This document shows, piece after piece, positions 42,301-54,396 of a stretch of 64,000 nucleotides of DNA. Source of the stretch: Macrobrachium rosenbergii (taxonomy: Eukaryota > Arthropoda > Malacostraca > Decapoda > Palaemonidae); contig NC_089756.1 in the NCBI RefSeq assembly GCF_040412425.1, positions 8,906,226-8,970,225 on the forward strand. The letters run 5' to 3'. The position numbers and the translations under genes are program-made. The first letter of the stretch is position 1, and every line of letters begins with the position of its first letter. A model generated the notes under the pieces. It was not told where the DNA came from, did no database searches, and saw nothing but the letters and a program-made list of their open reading frames with translations.

Positions 42301-45300
42301 CCTTCCCAACAATACCTAATGCTGGAGGAACTTGAGTCTGATATGGTAAATCACAAAATTAGATATAAAACAATCTAAGCTAAGCTAACAAGTTTGAAGG
42401 CTACACATAGAAGTGAATACTTCTTCACCGAATCCTGGAAGGCTAGACTCAAAATACTGATGAAATAAATCAACAAAAGCTGCTGCAAACATTCGATGTT
42501 ATGTTGAAGGCCGGCAGAAAAGAAGTGAGTTTTTCTGCTTTGTTGTCCTATTGTTCCCCAATAGAAGCGCTACTGCGATTTTTAAAATTTAAGCTGCCTC
42601 GGGGGAGGAAAATACAGCTGTGTAATTACTTGGTAAGTTACTTATATGGAACTAATAATACCAGTCATCTGATACCTTCTACCTAACGTCAGTCATCCAC
42701 AGGGGTTAATAATCATGTAATAAAATGTAACTCAAAGTACATAAAAAAATTACACTTTTATAATAAAATAACATTTTATATATACTTACCAAGTAATTAC
42801 ACAACTATAAGATTTCCTACCACGGCAGCCTAAAAATTCAAAATTAGCTGTAACAATTCAACTAGCTAGTGTAGGTGGTTAACCCCGTCCACTTTTGGGG
42901 TAGGAAGAGGATCGACATGACAGAGAGCTTCATTTGTTTTTTACCCTGAAGTCCACATGAGGGGAGGAGGGATGGCTCTGGTTCAGTAATTACTTGGTAA
43001 ATACTGTATATATAAAACTTTATTTTATTATAAAAACATCATTTTTATATAAGTAACTTACCAAGTAATTATATAGCTGAATCCACATTGACAGGAGGGA
43101 GGTTTCCTGGACATAGCCTCCCTCAAAACATTAATAAAGTAATAATTTTGATAAGAGAAAAGTTGCCAGCATTGGTACAATGCTTGTCGTTTCCTTACCT
43201 AGTAAGAGAGCCACTGCAGGTGAGTACTGCCTCTGGTCGGTGCTCATCGTAATCCATAGTGGCGTGGCGGTATAGCCATTAGTAGCGACTTTGCAGCGAA
43301 GGAGGTACTTCGATAGCTAGCTAAGTTAACCCTTTAACGCTGACTGGACATATTTTACTTCGACAAAAGTAGTCTGTCGGGTGCCAAGTGGACATAAAAT
43401 ATGTCGACTACAAAAAGTTTTTTAAATATTCGCGGAAAAATACTTAGAGGTCTCGTTTAGCAAAAAATTTTAAATCACGCGCCTTGAGGGATGCTGGGAG
43501 TTCACGGATCATGCTGTTGTTTTGTTTACAAGCGTGACCCAGCTGCACATGCGCGAATTGCTTTCTTATCCCAAAAGAAAGCATCAGCTAACTCTGCTGA
43601 AAATCTCAGAAATTCTTTAGTCACTTTGTCGTAATTTTTGCACAGTTTTCTATTAGCCTTTTCATAAAGTTTTATATATGAAAATGTGCGAAATTTCATG
43701 TAGAATACAACAAAAAATGCCTCATGGTTGTAACTTTTATCAATTTTGACATATTTTCATATAAATCACGATAAGTGCCAAAGTTTCAACCTTAGGTCAA
43801 CTTTGACTCTACCGATATGGCCGAAAAATGCAATTGTATGCTAAAACTCTTACAGTCTTGTAATATACAATCATTTACCTTCATTTTGCAACAAACGAGA
43901 AGTCTCTAGCACAATATTTCAATTTATGGTGAATTTTTGAAAAAAACTTTTTCCTTACGTCCGCGCTAACTTTGCTGAAAATCTCAGAGATTCTTTAGTC
44001 ACTTTGTCATAATTTTTGCACTGTTTTGTACTAGCTGTTACATAAAGTTTTATATATGAAAATGTGTGCAATTTCATGTAGAATACAACAAAAAATAACT
44101 CATGGTTGTAGCTTTTATCAATTCTGACATATTTTCATATAAATCACGATAAGTGCCAAAATTTCAACCTCAGGTCAACTTTGACTCGACCGAAATGGTA
44201 AAAAAATGCAATTGTAAGCTAAAATTCTTACATTCTAGTAATATTCAATCATTTACCTTCATTTTGCAACAAACAAGAAGTCTCTAGCACAATATTTCGA
44301 TTTATGGTGAATTTTTGAAAAAAACTTTTTCCTTACGTCTGCGCTAACTCTGCTGAAAATCTTGTAAGAGCCTGACGCCGTCTCTTCCAAACACGTATGT
44401 GTTCGTGTGTTCGTCGTCCATCGGAGTGGACAAGACAACAAGAGCATCTCGTTTTCTTTCTCTAGAGGAATGCGATTTCAACCATACAATATTTCCGTAT
44501 GTTTCTCCCTAACCATTGTTGTCTTGATGTATGCAAGCATTCTAATCATGTACTCATAATGTTCCAACAAATCTTCTGTATCAAACTGTGTGTATGTTTC
44601 TGTTTGTGAAGACGCCAAACATCTCGCTACTCCGATGGACGACGAACACACGAGCACACACGTGTTTGGAAGAGACTGCATCAGGCTCTCACAATCTCAG
44701 AAATTCTTTAGTCACTTTGTCGAAATTTTTGCACAGTTTTATATTAGTCGTTACATAAAGTTTTATATATTAAAATGTGCGCAATTTCATGTAGAATACA
44801 ACAAGAAATAACTCATGGTTGTAGCTTTTATCAATTTTGACATATTTTCATATAAATCACGATAAGTGCCAAAATTTCAACCTTCGGTCAACTTTGACTC
44901 GACTGAAATGGTAAAAAAATGCAATTGTAAGCTAAAACTCTTACATTCTAGTAATATTCAAGCATTTACCTTCATTTTGCAACAAACGAGAAGTCTCTAG
45001 CACAATATTTCGATTTATGGTGAATTTTTAACAAAACTCTTTCCTTACGTACACGCGCCCTAACTCTGCTGAAAATCTCAGAAATTCTTTAGTCAGTTTG
45101 TCGTAGTTTTTGCACTGCTTTATATTAGCTGTTACATAACATTTTATATATGAAAATGTGAATAATTTCATGTAGAATACAACAAAAAATAATTCTTGGT
45201 TGTAGCTTTTATCAGTTTTGAAATATTTTCATATAAATCACGGTAAGTGCCAAAATTTCAACCTTCGGTCAACTTGACTCAACCGAAATGGTTGAAAAAT

Positions 45301-48300
45301 GCAATTGTAAGCTAAAACGCTTACATTCTAGCAATATTCAATCATTTACCTGCATTTTGCAATAAATTGGAAGTCTCTAGCACAATATTTCGATTTATGG
45401 TGAATTTTAAAAAAAAAAATTTTCCTTACCTCCTCGCACGCTAATTCTGCTGAAAATCTCAGAATTTCTTTAGTCACTTTGTTGTAATTTTTGCACCACT
45501 TTATATTAGCTGTTACATAACATTTTATATATGAAAATCTGCATAATTTCATGTAGAATACAACAAAAAATAAATCATGGTTGTAGCTTTTATCAGTTTT
45601 GAAATATTTTCATATAAATCACGGTAAGTGCTGAAATTTCAACCTTCAGTCAACTTTGACTCGACCGAAATGGTTGAAAAAATGCAATTGTCAGCTAAAA
45701 CTCTTACATTCTAGTAATATTCAATCATTTAACTTCATTTTGCAACAAACAGGAAGTCTCTAGCACAATATTTCGATTTATGGTGAATTTTTGAAAAAAA
45801 CTTTTTTTTATGTCCGCGCATTACAAATTCATGCATCATTTTGTGATAATATTTTCTCTGTGTTGCTTTGATCATTTTATAATTTGTTATATACCAAAAT
45901 CATCGCAATTTAGTGTACAATACAACGAAAAAAAAAAAGCTCATTAGCTTTAACCATTTTACTTACAGCGCAATTTGTATACAATTATATATGAAATTTA
46001 TTTTTGCGCTGTCATATATTCCAATATTTATATATGATAATGACATTTTTTTCATTTCTGATGGCTGCATACTAAACTTCAGGAAATGAGAAAAACAGGA
46101 GCCAAAAATGAACTCTTAATCTTAAAAACTAAGCGTGCTGTGATTTTTTGAAAAAAACTTTCTTTCCGCTTCGGCGCTAACTTCCAAACCCCGCCGGCAT
46201 ATGGCAGACACTTTTGTAAATAGAGGCTCGGCATTTAAGGGTTAATAGGTGCCCTTGCCCTGGGCATAGGACCAGAATAAAAACATACAACGCTGTCACC
46301 TACACTGTAACACAAAAAACCACACCCAAACCAACTAAAAGAACTGGTGGGTGCTTCAGGTACCATGTACCCCCAGGCTCACCTTGGACTAAACATCCTT
46401 ACTCAAGGCAAGAAGATAGAGGAGGGAAAGAGAGCTCCCTATGCTTCCTCTCCCAACACCATGCCAGCCACAGATAAAGGTCCTAATGTACTACAATTCT
46501 CAAAAACCATTTCCACTTTCTGGGATAATACAATGCGAACACTAACCTCCACTTCCAATACATAGATTGAAAGATGGAGGAGAGGGGCATGTTGTGTCTG
46601 AAGACTAGAGAAGTTGCCAACGCTCAAACCTCATGAGCTTTGACCTTAAATGAAGGTAGTATGTCCTCCTCGATCCGAGAGTGTGCCTCGGAAATTAGGA
46701 GATCGCATTTTTTGACATCAAACAAGAAGGGTTCCGAACGGAGCACCACAGATGACTAGATAGTACCTTAGAGCTCTTACTGGACAGAGAGACCTCTCCT
46801 CTTCCTTCAGTCCCAGGATATCTGCTAAACTTTTAATGGAGAAGGAACAGGGCCAGGGCTTGGAAGGATCTTCATTCTTAGCAAGGAACCTGAGAGAGAA
46901 GGAGTGTGCTGCATCTCCCTGTGTGAGACCTACTCTCTTGTCAATGGCCTGGATTTCGCCGACACGTTTAGTAGTGGCTAAGGCGACGAGGAAGAGTCAT
47001 TTTAGTGAAATTCCTTAGAGATCAAACAGAGGGGTTCAAAAGCTGGGCCAGACAGCCACTTTAAGAGTAAGTCGAGATTTCATGAGACAGATCTCCTCTG
47101 TCTTGTTGAGCTGAAGGATTTGACGAGATCAACGAAGTCTTGGTTGGAAGAGAGGTCCAACCCTCTGTGCTTGAAAACAGAGTTTAACATGGATCTATAC
47201 CCCTTGATGGTAGAGGACGATAATTTCTTGGATGACCTCCAGAAGAGCAGGAAGTTAGCAATCTGACTTATAGATGTCTCAGAAGAAGAGACGTTATGTC
47301 GCCTGCACCAGCTCCGGAAGACTGTCCACTCAGACTTATAGAGGTTGCTAGAAGACTGGTGCCTGCACCTAGCAATAGCCTCTGCAGCTGCTCTTGAAAA
47401 CCCTTGCTCTGACAAGGCTCCAGACAGTCTGAAGCCTGTCAGGGCAGAGGGGACAACCCTTGGTGGAACTTGTGAAAGTGGGGTTGTTTGAGGAGAGACT
47501 GTTTTTGACGGAGCAGTCTTGGGAAATCCACCAGAAGACGAAGCAGATCTGGGAACCATTCTGTCGTCGGCCAGAAAGGAGCCACCAGAGTCATCGAGGC
47601 ATTGCGATGAGAGGAGAACTTGTTTAGCATTTCTCTGATCATGCCGAACAGGGGAAAAGCGTAGACATGTAGGCATGACTAGTCCTGAAGCATGGCATCC
47701 ACTGCCCATGCCAGAGGGTCCAGGGCTGGAGAGCAGAGGAGGGGGAGACAATGATTCCTGAACGTCACAAAAAGATCAATCAGTGGAGTACCCCAAAGCT
47801 TCCATAGATTGCTGCAGACCAGAGGATTCAGAGTCCATTCCATGGGAAGGACCTGGTTGCAGTGACTCAACTTGTCTGCCAGGGCATTGAGTTTCCCTTG
47901 AATGTAACACGTGACAAGAGCGACTTGGTTCAGGTCTGCCGAGAGAAGGAGGTCTCTGGAGGCCTCGTAGATGGAGAAGGAGTGAGTGCCTCCTAGTTTG
48001 CGGATGTAAGTTAGAATAAATGATCACCATCTTGCCAAAGATCTGAGGAGAGAATGGCCTTCAGCTCCTTGAAATTTATGTGGAGGCATCTCTGATCCAT
48101 GGACCATTATCTTGGACACTTCTTGGTCTCTTAGAAGGGCTCCCAACCTAAGTCTGACACGTCTGCATATAAGTCTAGGTCGGGGTTCAGAGGTAGAAGA
48201 GATTTTCCTTGAAGAAGTCTTCCTTCTCACAGCCACCATTGCAGGTCTGTCTTGATCTCCTGTGTGATGGGAAAAACGTCAGAGTCCGGTTGGGTCTTCC

Positions 48301-51300
48301 TGTCCCAGCTAGCCTTGAGAAAATACTGCAGAGGTCTCATGTGCAGTCTGCCCAACTTCACCGACTGCTCTATGGAGGCCAAGCAGACTGGGAGAGAGAG
48401 AAACTGGCAGACTTGGTGAAGGCAAGAGTCGATCCTTTTGGGGCCTGGGAAAACCTGAGAAGTCCGAGAATTCAGTACCATACCCAAATAAAGAATCTCC
48501 TGTGTCGGAGACAGGTGAGACTTCTCTACGTTGATGAGAATGCCCAACTCTTCAGTCCTCCGAGCACCTTTCCTTCAACTGGGAACGAAGGAGCCAGTCA
48601 TCCAAATACAGGGAGATGTTGATCCCAAGAAGGTGGAGCCACCTGCCGAGGGGAGCGAGAACATGAGTGAATACCTGAGGGGCCGTCGAAAGGCCGAAGC
48701 ATAAGGCCCGAAACTGAAAAACTCTGTGCTGAAAGATGAAACGGAGGTACTTCCTGGAGTCCAGATGTATGGAGACATGGAAGTAAGCGTCCTGCATGTC
48801 TAGGGAAGTCATCCAGTCACCCTAATGAATGGAAGACATGACAGACTGGTTCGTTTCCATGTGGAACTTTGTCTTCAGAACAAAGAGGTTCAGAATGCTG
48901 ACATCGAGAATGGGCCTCCATCCCCTCAATGACTTGGGAACTATGAAGAGCCGGTTGTAGAACCCCTCTGACTCGTGACACTCGACTTCTTCCACAGCTC
49001 TCTTGAGGAGGAGGGAGTTGACTTCCTGTGAAAGGGCCGAAAATCTTTCGGAGCCTTCCGAATAAGCAGTCAAGGCGATAGGAGGCTTGACTAGCGGGGG
49101 TGTCCTCTTGAGAGGAATGGAGTACCCCTTTTTCAAGACTTGTACTATCCATGGCTCCACACCTCTGCGACTCCACAACTCCCAAAAGTGGAGGAGTCTG
49201 GCTCCTATGGGAGTACGAAGGACTGCGTTTTCATTTCTTAGTAGAAGGCTTGAATGATGGTTTGCTGACAGACTTCGAACAATACAGGTTTGCCTGCGGT
49301 CTCCACTGGAGTCTCTGTCTGCCTCCACAGAACGGCTGAAGTTGGAGGGGAGAAACGGAATTGGCAGAGGTGGAGGGTCCCTTCGAACGTTTAGTGGACT
49401 GCGCCAGCAGGTCTTGACCAGATTTCTTTGGGAGGTCTGACGAGATACCGAGCACAGTGGACTGCGGGAAGAGATACTGCTTGTAGAGAGGAGCGAAGAG
49501 GAAAGCAGACTTATGTGGTGGTTACTCCTTTCGCGGTGATGAAGCACCACGACTCCCTTTTCTTCAACACACCCATGGTGAAGAGAGAGGCGAGCTCACG
49601 GGAACAATCTCTGGTGGCCTTGTCCACACAAGATAACACAGCTAACCAGTCAGAGGTCAAGTCCTCCAGCAAGAGTGGACAGCTCTACATCTTCTTGGCA
49701 TGCGTCCTGAAGGACCAATCGAGGAAACTCAGTACCTCAAACACCTTAAAAACACTTCTAACGAGATGGTCGAGTTCAGTAGACAAAAACATTATCTTCA
49801 CCGAAGCAAAGGCTGAGTGCCTCGAAGAGTCGATGAGACCAGAAAAGTCTCTCTGGGAGGAGACAGCGACTCCCAAAGAGGGGGCTTCTCTGATCGAATA
49901 GGAGAGATATCTCCTGCGAACAAGTCTGGAGGGAGGACAGGCTAGAGTGGCTTTGCCCAGTTCCCTCTTTGAAGCAAGCCAGTCATCCACCTCCTTGAGG
50001 GCCTTCCTTGCTGAGGAGGACAGCACCATCTTGGGAAGCCGAGCGGAATCGTCTGCCTCGTTTCTCATAAAGAAGGTAGAGGCAGAGAAATTGGAGAGGC
50101 AGGTGAGGGGTAGCTGGGGAAATTGGCCAAAAGATACCAAAGTAGCACAGCGTAGGCCAACTTAGAGGTGTCTTTTTGCTTAAGCACCTCTTCATCAGAA
50201 GACAAAGGTAACAAAACAGGATCCTGTGAGACTGGGGGAGCAGCAGGGGCTTTCTGAATGAAACTCATAATAGCATCAAGCTGGCACTTAATTGGTTCCA
50301 ATGATGGATCCTCCTGAGCCGATGAGTGAGCTTGAGGAGGCAGAGGCGAAAGCGGGTGCGCATTGGTTGGTGCCGGGTGCACTGGAGCTGGTGCCACTGC
50401 ATTGGGTGGCGGCTGACGCTTACGTGTGGAAGCCCAGCACTCTGGAGGCGACGGGTGCTCGGAGGGAGAGAGGTGTCTTGATGAAGACTTTGTCACTTAA
50501 GAGGGTCTTTTGGGAGCTTGGGTGCCAAGGACAGGTGCTCCACATAAGGGGTAAATGACCCCGGGCTGTCCCAGACCGACGCCTGGGGTCAAGCCAAAGA
50601 GGAGGCAGGAGGCTTAGCAAAGCTGCAGGAGGGTTGGGGGCTAAGACTAGTCTTTCTGTGCCTCTTAGCTGGAGGAGGAGAGCGGTCAGCACCATTGGAG
50701 TGCCTCTTGAGAGGGCAAGAGGAGGCAGGATAGCAACACCTGTGCCTCTTGTCGGGCTGGAGTCTTCTGAATTGGAGGAAAACTGATGAGCATGCATATT
50801 AACACCTTTCCACTGGGATAATGTCGACACCTGGGGGGACACAGGTGTGACTAAGGGGGCGACTACCCGTGGGCAAACCCCGCTGGCCTCCCTTTGACCT
50901 CCGGTACATCTTCTCCCAGGTTCAGGGGAGCAGGACAGGTACCTTCGTCTAGGAGCGCCAAAGGGAAGAGTAGCAACCTTCCCCACTGGCACAACACTCA
51001 CTTTTCACATGAGATTAAACTTTTTCAGAGAGCACTTTCACTGAGGTACCTAACTCAGTCATTACACTTACCACTAAATGAATCTTCTGATTAAACCTTG
51101 ATTCGAGACTGGCGATGGTGTCGGGTTCGGGACCATGAGAGCCCAGAATAGGAGTGTGCGGTAAAGGAGTTGGAGGACTAATATCCTCTACTGGCCTAGC
51201 AGATTCAAGATTGGTCCTAATTTTGGCACTAGCAGCCACTTTCCTCTTTTCCTCTCTCTCAAGCCTAAGCAAATAAGACTTTAAAGTTTTCCACTTTTCC

Positions 51301-54300
51301 TCATCCCATACTTGACATTCATCACAAGTATTCTCAATGTTACAATCCTGTCCCCTACATTTGGTACATTTAGTATGAGAGTCGACTGACGACTTAAATA
51401 ACCTAGTTTTACACCCCTCGCTACAAAAGCAAACACTGGAAGAACTAGTCTAACATAATCCCTCAATCCAAAAGCGAACACTGGAAGAACTAGAGTCTGA
51501 AACAATGCTGAGTAAAAATTAACTAAGTAACTAATGAAGCCATGAAAAGTAAACATTTAGCAAATCCAATCAGTAGCAGAGCAATAACCAATAAAGTTAC
51601 AGCAAATTCTGAGTACATCACCAAGCAACGATGATGGCAGGCTGCAGGAATGACTGATGTTGGTCGAACGCTGGCAGAAAAACAAATGAAGCTCTCTGCT
51701 ACGTCAATCCTCTTCTTACCCTGAAAATGGTCGGGGTTAACCACCTACACTAGCTAGTTGAATCGTTAGCACTAATTTTGAATTTTTAGGCTGCTGTGGT
51801 AGGAAATCTTATAACTATGTAATTATTGGCAAGTTACTTATATAAAAAAACTATTACTTGTCATTCACCATATTCTTGTCTAGTTCATCTCTCACACAAT
51901 CCAATATGTCAGGAAGACCTATCAACACCACTTGTCAAATCAGCCCTCTCTATAACACAAGCTTTCAGGAGATCTATGTCAGCAAAACCTGCAGCAACCA
52001 TCTACAGTAGTCCATGAGGCATCCAATGTGAATACTATCTTATAGAGTCCTGTACCCAGAGTGGACACACAATATTCTATGTTTGCTCAATTGTGAAGAT
52101 CTTATATCTCGTAATATAGTCTCAAACGAAAAGAATAGCTTGTGTTATGGTTAGAAGGGTTCAGCTCGGAAAGAATAAAGCAAATCATGCCTATCGTTAG
52201 CCTGAACTATACCTGCTAGAATTCTTCATTTGTGCTGTGAAAGTGTTATGACTACTGATTTCTCGGCTAACGAACTCTACTACGTTGGTTTGAAAAGCTT
52301 ATTTACCAACGACAGAATTTTCTCATACCTTTCACATGCATTTAGTTACAAAATGTAGCCAAGACTAAGGGGAAAATTCAGTGAAAGAGAGTACTGACTC
52401 TTATTCTAGAAGAAGACCACACCAAATATAACTACTTCACTGAAATTCTTCATTAATCTTCTTCCTTAAACCATACAACCAGAAGTTCAGGAACTGCTGC
52501 TTCTCTATGTAGAACATTTTTGTTGAAACTAAAGTATTCTTTTCCCCAGAAAACCACAAAAAGTCTGCTGTGACAGACAGGCATTACACACCAACAAAAT
52601 AACCAAAAATACATAGACATACAGGGCAATGACTCAGTTAATAAGAAAAAAAGCATCACAGAATTAACAATGACTTCTATTATCAATCACAACCATCAAA
52701 AACAAAAAAGGTACAATACATTAACATATAATACATTAACAACAGTCCCTCAATGCATCACTCAAACATGATGAAAACACTTAAGATATGAAAAAAAATT
52801 GTGCCTGGGGCAAAGGATACCAGATTCAACCCCATCTAGGAGGTAGCCGACTCTCAATCCATTGCCAGTCCTCTTATCTTACCCATAGTTTATATCTGTG
52901 ATGAATGGCCTACTTAGACTTCAGCACATTATGGATACAGACAACAAAATATGCAGGTGCTATAGTAATGCAAATAAAAAGAAATTACCATCATGTTCTC
53001 ACCTGGCTGCTATGATAATCTTTCCAGGTCACAGACTGTACCTCTGTGTCCCATCCAATTTCTTCTGCCATTTCTCTGTTTAGTCCATTAACAATATCTT
53101 CTCCAGATTCTATAAGGCCACCAGGAAATCCAAAGGTACCATCAAATCGAAGATGCATCTAGTCAAGGAAACAGAAAGGAATTTGAAGCCCTAAATATTT
53201 ATAAACCAGTTTGTCTGCCTTTACAGGAAATATAAATGCAATAAAAGCAAGTGGACTTGCATTTCCTATGAATGCATTTTAACACTGAAAAGTTTATGAA
53301 CTTCTGCATTTTCACATTTGAAAAGTTTATGAACTTCTGTATTGATAAACATCAATTGTCTAGTATAAATTTATCTGTAATTACCATTACTAAAGCTCTA
53401 AGATCACCAAACAAACTGCCACTCTCAGTTGGAGCCCATATGCATGCATGAGCTGCCAGACGGTACGTAGGGTGCTTTAAGGAATCTGCATATGATATAA
53501 GGCTCTTAGTAACAGTGCGGATCTGAAGACATCTTGGTATCTGTAATAATGGAAAAAAATGAATGAGCCATTCTGGGAGATTAAAACAGAAGTTATAGCT
53601 ATTGCAATGGCCAAAGCATGAAATTACCTTGATGTTCCAAGTACTAAAGAGTATTATTTTCCCCAATTATAATTAGAATACATTCTTAGAGGCCAAGCCA
53701 AAGAAGGAAAAACCAATAATGCCAAAACAAAATGTACGTAACACATAACAAAGGAATAAAAAGGTAGAGCAAGCATGCTTCAGTATGCCATCAAGCAAGA
53801 AAAATCTTTCTTTACACAACCAATTACAGTAACTGCATTTTTCAGAGTAGTTCCTGCTTATTTGCAGTTTAAGGAAACCACCCTTCAAAAAAATTAATAG
53901 AAAATTGCAAAGTAAAAAAAAATGGAGAAGTCCAGAGGTAAAGTAAAAGCTTCATAAGTGTCTACTGCCTAACAAGTGAGTCCAGGATGTATCAAGATAC
54001 AAATTGTAGCGTCATAGCCTGGTCATCACAATACAACATGTGACTTGTCTCCCCTTGTTTCCATATCCACGCTTGCATATTTCCCCACAAATCGTAACCA
54101 GTCTTTGTGGTAAAAACCCATAATCATGGGTCATCACATCAACAATGAAGAATGGAGAAGATGGTGAATATTAGAGCACGCTGGGTATCTTTTAACTCAT
54201 AAAAACGTCAAATTTCACTTAGGTACAAGACTGCATGATATAATGTTGTTCACTCTCAAAGATGCAAAAGTAAGTATATTATGTTTTTTCATTATTCTTT

Positions 54301-54338
54301 GTCACTACACAGATAAAACAAGTAATTTTCAGTTCTAA

Positions 54339-54396
<58 letters not shown>

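Larger units (their letters stand above)
36027..42652 (-). mobile_element. DIRS-type retrotransposon A
   Basis: Minus-strand order Gag, reverse transcriptase, RNase H, tyrosine recombinase, with no LTRs and no integrase, which defines the DIRS order. The ends are inverted: left GTTATTTTCATGATAAAATT..., right ...GGTAAGTTACTTATATGGAAC. Next to the left end lies an internal complementary region (36262-36352) whose two halves match the two outer ends, as expected for DIRS replication through a circle. No target duplication is expected or seen. It lies in intron 3 of the NUDT16-like gene, in the same transcriptional sense. Confidence 0.92.
43330..46241 (+). mobile_element. TTAA-flanked (piggyBac-type) element with satellite-like interior
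   Basis: Flanked by TTAA on both sides (43326-43329 and 46242-46245) and inserted in DIRS B. Left end CCCTTTAACGCTGACTGGAC; right end reverse-complemented CCCTTAAATGCCGAGCC, giving a short imperfect inverted repeat. The interior is mainly an array of about 375-bp units beginning with AACTCTGCTGAAAATCTCAG (about 43592, 43968, 44346, 45060, 45440). There is no transposase, so it is non-autonomous. The TTAA target and CCC ends are typical of piggyBac; the family is inferred from the ends alone. Confidence 0.78.
42755..51853 (-). mobile_element. DIRS-type retrotransposon B, interrupted
   Basis: A second DIRS element about 100 bp from the first, same strand, same domain order, with inverted ends. 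The left end is about 42755 (TTATAATAAAATAACATTTT...); the right end is ...GGCAAGTTACTTATATAAAA at about 51853. An internal complementary region lies at about 42985-43090. Without the 2.9-kb insertion at 43330-46241 its length is about 6.2 kb. Coding sequence is more decayed than in DIRS A. Ends are placed by comparison with the internal complementary region and may be off by a few bases. Confidence 0.88.
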
